The position numbers were made by a program, and so were the translations under genes. 64,000 bases of DNA from Vibrio sp. SS-MA-C1-2. Its GTDB lineage: Bacteria; Pseudomonadota; Gammaproteobacteria; Enterobacterales; Vibrionaceae. The notes below the pieces were generated by a model. The model ran no database searches, was not told the origin of the DNA, and saw only the letters and a list, made by a program, of their open reading frames with translations. Numbering within the stretch: the stretch's first letter is position 1; the number at the start of each line of letters is the position of its first letter. The DNA is taken from contig NZ_CP090981.1 in the NCBI RefSeq assembly GCF_021513135.1, positions 2,902,025-2,966,024 of the forward strand. Direction: 5' to 3'. Shown piece by piece: positions 59,658-64,000 of this stretch.

Positions 59658-60914
59658 TTACTGCGTGGTCAAACCTAAACTTTTACGGATAACAGTCAGC
59701 TGTTCCATATCACCTTCCTGTGCAGCCTGTTGCATTGCGCGGGTTGGTGAATGAATAAGTTTGTTAGTTAATTGATTTGCTAAGGAAGTTAACACCTCTT
59801 CTGGTGCAGCACCAGCAGAAAGCGCTTGTAAACCTTTATCTAAAAGAAGCTGTCTTAGCTCATTAGATTGTTGACGATAGTGCTTAATACTATCGACAGC
59901 TTCAAGGGAACGCGCCCAATTGACAAAGCTTTCGCTCTCTTGGGTAATAATAACCTCAGCTTGAGTGGCTGCCAGTTTACGTTGTTCTATGTTTTTTTCA
60001 ACGATAGAGTGCAGATCATCCACGGTATAGAGGTAAGCATCCGCAAGATCGCCCACTTCTGGCTCAATATCACGAGGAACCGCAATATCGATTAATAACA
60101 TGGGTTGATGATGACGCTTTTTAAAGGCTCGCTCCATCATCCCTTTACCAATAATCGGCAATGGACTCGCTGTTGAACTGATCACCATATCCGCTTGATG
60201 AAGATATTCAGGAATTTCTGGCAAGCTAATGGCTGTTGCTCCAAATTCATCAACAAAGGATTGCGCTTTTTCAACAGTACGGTTTGCGACAATCAATTTT
60301 TTTGTGCCATGCTGCGACAAATGTTTAGCAACCAGTTCGATTGTTTCACCAGCGCCAACAAGTAAAATAGACGTATCAGAAAGGGATTCAAAAATTTGTC
60401 GGGCTAGAGTACATGCTGCGAATGCAACGGAGACGGCATTACCACCAATATCGGTTTCAGTACGAACTCTTTTTGCAACACTAAATGTTGATTGAAAAAG
60501 TTTATCTAAGTGGCTTGAAATAGCATTTTGTTTCTTTGCATCCGTGTAAGATTGTTTAACTTGTCCTAAGATTTGGGGTTCACCTAAAACTAATGAGTCT
60601 AGCCCACAAGCCACTCGCATTAAGTGAACGATCGCTGCATCATCTTTATGTATATAAAGGCTTGGTTTTAGCTCATCTAAAGAAATTTGATGAAAATTTG
60701 CCAGCCAATTGATCAATTGATCTTCATCACCTGTTTCAGAAGTTGCGTAAACTTCTGTTCGATTACAGGTTGAGACAATAACAGCACCACTGATGGACTC
60801 TTTTTTTATTATTTGTTGTAACGCGTCATCTAATACACTCGGTGAAAAAGCAACTTTTTCACGCAATGCAATAGATGCGGTTTGATGATTGATTCCAAGA
60901 GCAATGATTGACAT
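59658..60914 (-). CDS. hemA: Glutamyl-tRNA reductase
   Basis: First step of C5 heme synthesis: Glu-tRNA-Glu to glutamate-1-semialdehyde. 418 residues. Catalytic C50 in [17 protein letters not shown] domain with [17 protein letters not shown] near 190, C-terminal dimer helices. Its heading of the operon links tetrapyrrole supply and translation termination, as in E. coli. Heme-dependent proteolysis signals near the N-terminus are not judged here. Confidence 0.98.
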   Translation of the reverse strand: MSIIALGINHQTASIALREKVAFSPSVLDDALQQIIKKESISGAVIVSTCNRTEVYATSETGDEDQLINWLANFHQISLDELKPSLYIHKDDAAIVHLMRVACGLDSLVLGEPQILGQVKQSYTDAKKQNAISSHLDKLFQSTFSVAKRVRTETDIGGNAVSVAFAACTLARQIFESLSDTSILLVGAGETIELVAKHLSQHGTKKLIVANRTVEKAQSFVDEFGATAISLPEIPEYLHQADMVISSTASPLPIIGKGMMERAFKKRHHQPMLLIDIAVPRDIEPEVGDLADAYLYTVDDLHSIVEKNIEQRKLAATQAEVIITQESESFVNWARSLEAVDSIKHYRQQSNELRQLLLDKGLQALSAGAAPEEVLTSLANQLTNKLIHSPTRAMQQAAQEGDMEQLTVIRKSLGLTTQ

Positions 60915-61185
60915 TAAAAGTACTATCCAAAACAGTGAAATTAATTGATGAAATATTCATTAATGATAATAACTCTCAATTAATAAGTAATTACAAAATT
61001 TTGCTGCCTAATATTACTGCATGCTTCACATGATGAGAAGAAATAGATCCGATTAAATGTTGCGTCAAGTAGCATAATAGTGGATGAAATAGGCAATATT
61101 GTCCCTTATCAGATAAATCAGAGTAGAGCATAGCGTAATAAATCGCTACACTATAGCTATTATATTATCTTGAGGCCTTACGACA

Positions 61186-61839
61186 TTGAGATCTAAACTT
61201 CACATTCTGATCATTGCTCTTCTTTCTCTGATCACGGTCAGTTGTGCCACCGTACCCACCCCATCGGTTAAAGTCGAAAATTGGCAGCATCATCAACAAA
61301 AACTGTCTCAATTAACTCATTTTACGGCATCAGGAAAGATAGGTTATATCAGCCCTGAGGAGAGAGTGAGCCTTCAGTTCGAATGGCAGCAGCAAGATCA
61401 AGATACCTACCAACTTCGTCTCTCAACATTTTTGGGTGGTACCGTTTTAAAACTGAATGTAACGCCCCATAAAGTCACACTTGTTGATCGTGAAGGGAAA
61501 ACTCACATTGGTCAATCGGCTTCCCTAATGGCTTATCAGTTAACCGGATTAATTTTGCCTATTGATGAGATGAAAGATTGGATTAAAGGATTGCCTACCG
61601 GCACTAATCAATACTCTTTTAATGAGCAACAACTAATTAAGCAATTAAATAAAGAGATAAATTCTCGTCAGTGGCAATTAACTTATAATCATTATCAAAC
61701 CATCCATTTGGCAAATACCGATTTAGATCCCACAGATTTTAAAACTGGGACGATCCAACTGCCACAGAATATGGTATTAAGTCAAAATAAGCAGAAAATA
61801 AAATTTGTCATCAATAAATGGAACCTCAATGATAAATAA
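61186..61839 (+). CDS. lolB: Outer-membrane lipoprotein receptor LolB
   Basis: Accepts lipoproteins from LolA and inserts them in the outer membrane. 217 residues from a TTG start (GAGG ten bases upstream; no better start). Lipoprotein signal ending ITVSC at C20, slightly atypical because Leu is missing at -3. The exposed loop segment [11 protein letters not shown] corresponds to the region with the conserved Leu68 of E. coli LolB. Divergent from hemA, 11-base overlap with ispE. Confidence 0.92.
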   Translation: MRSKLHILIIALLSLITVSCATVPTPSVKVENWQHHQQKLSQLTHFTASGKIGYISPEERVSLQFEWQQQDQDTYQLRLSTFLGGTVLKLNVTPHKVTLVDREGKTHIGQSASLMAYQLTGLILPIDEMKDWIKGLPTGTNQYSFNEQQLIKQLNKEINSRQWQLTYNHYQTIHLANTDLDPTDFKTGTIQLPQNMVLSQNKQKIKFVINKWNLNDK

Positions 61840-62684
61840 TCCAATCCAATGGCCTAGCCCTGCGAAATTAAATCTTTTTCTCTATATCACAGGTCGTCGA
61901 GAAAATGGTTACCATGAATTACAAACCTTGTTTCAATTTTTAGACTACGGCGATACGTTAACCATTACACCCAACGATTCAGGTAAAATCACCATTAGTA
62001 CGGAGATGCCCGGCGTTGAATTAACAGATAACCTTATCTATCGTGCTGCCATCTCACTGCAAAATGCGACAAAATCACCATTAGGTGCAGATATTGCCAT
62101 TGATAAACACTTACCAATGGGGGGGATTAGGTGGTGGTTCGTCTAATGCGGCAACGACACTTGTTGCTTTAAACTATCTATGGCAAACAGAGTTAAGTCT
62201 CGATAAATTAGCAGAAATAGGGCTATCCTTAGGAGCTGATGTTCCCGTTTTCGTTCGTGGATTTTCCGCCTTTGCAGAAGGCATTGGAGAAGTGATTCAG
62301 CCAGCACTTCCTGACGAAAAATGGTATTTAGTCGTTAAACCTGAGATCAATATCGCAACGGCAGACATATTCAACCACAAAGAACTAACACGAGGTACAC
62401 GAACTCGCAACATTTCAACCCTATTAGCACAAAAATACGAAAACGATTGCGAAAATATTGTAAGAAGATTGCACCCTGAGGTTGATAAGGCGCTTTCTTG
62501 GCTGTTAGAATATGCCCCATCTCGATTAACGGGAACCGGCGCTTGTCTGTTTTCAGAATTTGAATCAGAACAAGAAGCCAACAACATACTTAAACAACTA
62601 CCGAGTGATTTAACCGGATTTGTAGCAAAAGGGATCAACGAATCTCCCCTACTAACCCAACTAAAATCACAACCATCATTGTAA
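61829..62684 (+). CDS. ispE: 4-diphosphocytidyl-2-C-methyl-D-erythritol kinase IspE, frameshifted
   Basis: GHMP kinase of the MEP isoprenoid pathway. The first frame from the ATG at 61829 ([20 protein letters not shown]) stops at 62146; the second frame ([20 protein letters not shown] to QPSL) ends at 62684. The break is in the G7 run at 62119-62125, exactly at the ATP-binding glycine loop. Adding one G gives the family sequence [14 protein letters not shown]. Total is about 285 residues, as in E. coli (283). The gene is expected to be essential, so a wrong run length or a very recent mutation is likely. Confidence 0.92.
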
Positions 62685-62711
62685 TTTGGACAAAACTCAG
62701 AGGTTTTTACT

Positions 62712-63659
62712 GTGCCTGATATGAAGCTGTTTACTGGTAACGCAACTCCGGAATTAGCACAACGCATTGCGGATCGTTTATACATTTCTCTTGGCGATGC
62801 GACAGTATCTCGCTTCTCTGATGGAGAAGTTTGTGTTCAGATTAATGAAAACGTTCGTGGCAGTGATGTATTCATCATTCAATCAACGTGTGCGCCAACT
62901 AATGATAACTTAATGGAATTAGTTGTAATGATCGATGCGCTACGTCGTGCTTCTGCAGGTCGTATTACCGCGGTTATTCCTTACTTTGGTTATGCTCGTC
63001 AGGATCGTCGTGTACGTTCTGCTCGTGTGCCTATTACTGCTAAAGTTATTGCAGATTTCCTATCAAATGTTGGTGTTGACCGCGTATTGACAGTTGATCT
63101 ACACGCTGAACAGATCCAAGGCTTCTTCGATGTTCCTGTCGATAATATCTTCGGTACTCCTGTACTTCTTGAAGATATGGTAGCGAAAGATCTTGAAGAT
63201 CCAATCGTCGTATCACCTGATATCGGTGGTGTTGTTCGTGCTCGTGCAACTGCTAAATCTCTAGATGATATCGATATTGCAATCATCGATAAGCGTCGTC
63301 CACGTGCAAACGTATCAAAAGTAATGAACCTAATCGGTGACGTTGAAGGTCGTGACTGTATTATCGTTGATGATATGATCGACACGGGTGGCACACTATG
63401 TAAAGCAGCTGAAGCACTGAAAGAACGTGGTGCTAAACGTGTATTTGCTTATGCAACTCACGCAGTATTCTCAGGCACTGCAGTACAAAACATTAAAGAT
63501 TCAGTGATCGATGAAGTTATCGTGACTGACTCTATTCCATTAACTGAAGAGATGAAAGCGACAGGTAAAGTTTCTCAACTAACCCTATCGACTATGCTTG
63601 CAGAAGCTATTCGTCGTATCAGTAATGAAGAATCTATCTCAGCAATGTTTAACTCTTAA
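62712..63659 (+). CDS. prs: Ribose-phosphate pyrophosphokinase (PRPP synthetase)
   Basis: Ribose 5-phosphate + ATP to PRPP, feeding purine, pyrimidine, His, Trp and NAD synthesis. 315 residues from a GTG start ([20 protein letters not shown]), as in E. coli. Class I motifs: [50 protein letters not shown] and PRPP loop [17 protein letters not shown]. Codon usage is strongly biased to CGT/GGT/CTA, unlike ispE and lolB, suggesting high expression. Ends in a terminator. Confidence 0.98.
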   Translation: MPDMKLFTGNATPELAQRIADRLYISLGDATVSRFSDGEVCVQINENVRGSDVFIIQSTCAPTNDNLMELVVMIDALRRASAGRITAVIPYFGYARQDRRVRSARVPITAKVIADFLSNVGVDRVLTVDLHAEQIQGFFDVPVDNIFGTPVLLEDMVAKDLEDPIVVSPDIGGVVRARATAKSLDDIDIAIIDKRRPRANVSKVMNLIGDVEGRDCIIVDDMIDTGGTLCKAAEALKERGAKRVFAYATHAVFSGTAVQNIKDSVIDEVIVTDSIPLTEEMKATGKVSQLTLSTMLAEAIRRISNEESISAMFNS

Positions 63660-63682
63660 AAACAGCTTGCTAGATAAAAATT

Positions 63683-63707
63683 GCCTCGCTTAATGCGGGG
63701 CTTTTTT
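63683..63707 (+). terminator. Terminator of the lolB-ispE-prs operon
   Basis: GCCTCGC - TTAAT - GCGGGGC then TTTTTTA; one G-T pair in the stem. Confidence 0.88.
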
Positions 63708-63712
63708 ATGTC

Positions 63713-63840
63713 TATACCTAAAATAATTGGAGTTGCTCGTCGGCGGCAAGTAAATGAGACCTCAAGAGTATAGATGTTCTATATGATTGGGGCGAATGAG
63801 TGTAGTCAACAACCTAGCAGCTTCAAGTATGAAGGGTATA
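63713..63840 (+). repeat. ERIC-type repeat, full length (128 bp)
   Basis: TATACCTAAAATAATTGGAG, GGCGGCAAGTAAATGAGACC, TCTATATGATTGGGGCGAAT, CAACAACCTAGCAGCTTCAA, AAGGGTATA: intact ends and centre. Nearly the same as the copy at 6895. Confidence 0.92.
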
Positions 63841-63885
63841 CTTGCGTTAATTGTCAATTCAACAGCTTGAAATTATTGCGTTCTT

Positions 63886-64000
63886 GATACTCAAGATTAT
63901 GGGTATTGCTAGTCTGCGGTAAAAGAGTGAGGGCTTATGAATATAGATCGACTCTGTGATTGTGGCGAACGAGTATTACCAACAACCTAGCCACTTCAAG
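63886..64000 (+). repeat. Diverged ERIC-type repeat cut by the window end
   Basis: GATACTCAAGATTATGGGTA, CTAGTCTGCGGTAAAAGAGT, GATTGTGGCGAACGAGTATT, CAACAACCTAGCCACTTCAA up to the last base. Second copy in tandem with the element at 63713, 45 bases apart. Confidence 0.8.

Overview
This window is the chromosome of a marine gammaproteobacterium of the family Vibrionaceae. The evidence is a toxR-toxS operon divergent from htpG, an AphB-type LysR regulator, a hubP-type locus beside truA, AT-rich base composition and many ERIC-type intergenic repeats. The AT-richness fits Photobacterium or Aliivibrio better than most Vibrio, but I cannot fix the genus from sequence alone. Most of the window is conserved housekeeping sequence in which blocks known from Escherichia coli are recognisable but re-joined.

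Layout: (1) 1-4.2 kb, minus strand: an unknown secreted protein cut by the window edge, a DUF3108 protein, ugd and rfaH, suggesting an envelope-polysaccharide neighbourhood. (2) 4.3-11.8 kb: gsk, hemH, adk, cysS, ppiB-lpxH and aphB. (3) 12-21.3 kb: recR-ybaB-dnaX, apt, ybaN, a small DksA-like zinc-finger protein, htpG and toxRS. (4) 21.4-30 kb: purF-cvpA-dedD-folC-accD-truA, a very short FimV/HubP-like protein and a Usg-1-type ASADH homologue lacking the catalytic cysteine. (5) 30.3-40.7 kb: an unknown membrane protein, fabB, mnmC, yfbV, ackA-pta and yfcE. (6) 40.8-44.3 kb: a four-gene operon of two DUF1538 membrane proteins, a PII-like protein and a CBS-domain protein, then yfcH. (7) 44.5-49.5 kb: ybbP-ybbA and tesA, divergent with overlapping start codons, then the thioredoxin-like cnoX/ybbN. 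(8) 49.5-51.1 kb: an AT-rich accessory pocket with two paralogous small winged-helix proteins sharing an N-terminal C-x4-H-C-x2-C motif. (9) 51.1-64 kb: two identical tRNA-Pro(UGG) genes, smrA, an RhtB-family exporter, ybaK, ushA, the hemA-prfA-prmC-sirB2-sirB1-kdsA operon and the divergent lolB-ispE-prs operon.

Three conserved genes are interrupted at single-base homopolymer runs: dnaX (A7), mnmC (A7) and ispE (G7). In dnaX the position, the upstream Shine-Dalgarno-like stimulator and the KKSxP sequence after the shift match the known programmed frameshift site that makes gamma and tau. The other two look like homopolymer-length errors or recent mutations, since ispE is expected to be essential.

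About a dozen ERIC-type repeats lie between genes: some full length (about 128 bp), some internally deleted, some rearranged into inverted-half chimeras. The least explained material is the PII/CBS/DUF1538 operon, the paired Cys-motif winged-helix proteins, the orphan two-TM protein at 30.3 kb, the truncated HubP-like protein and the structured leader of ackA. I saw no CRISPR array, insertion sequence, prophage or rRNA gene.
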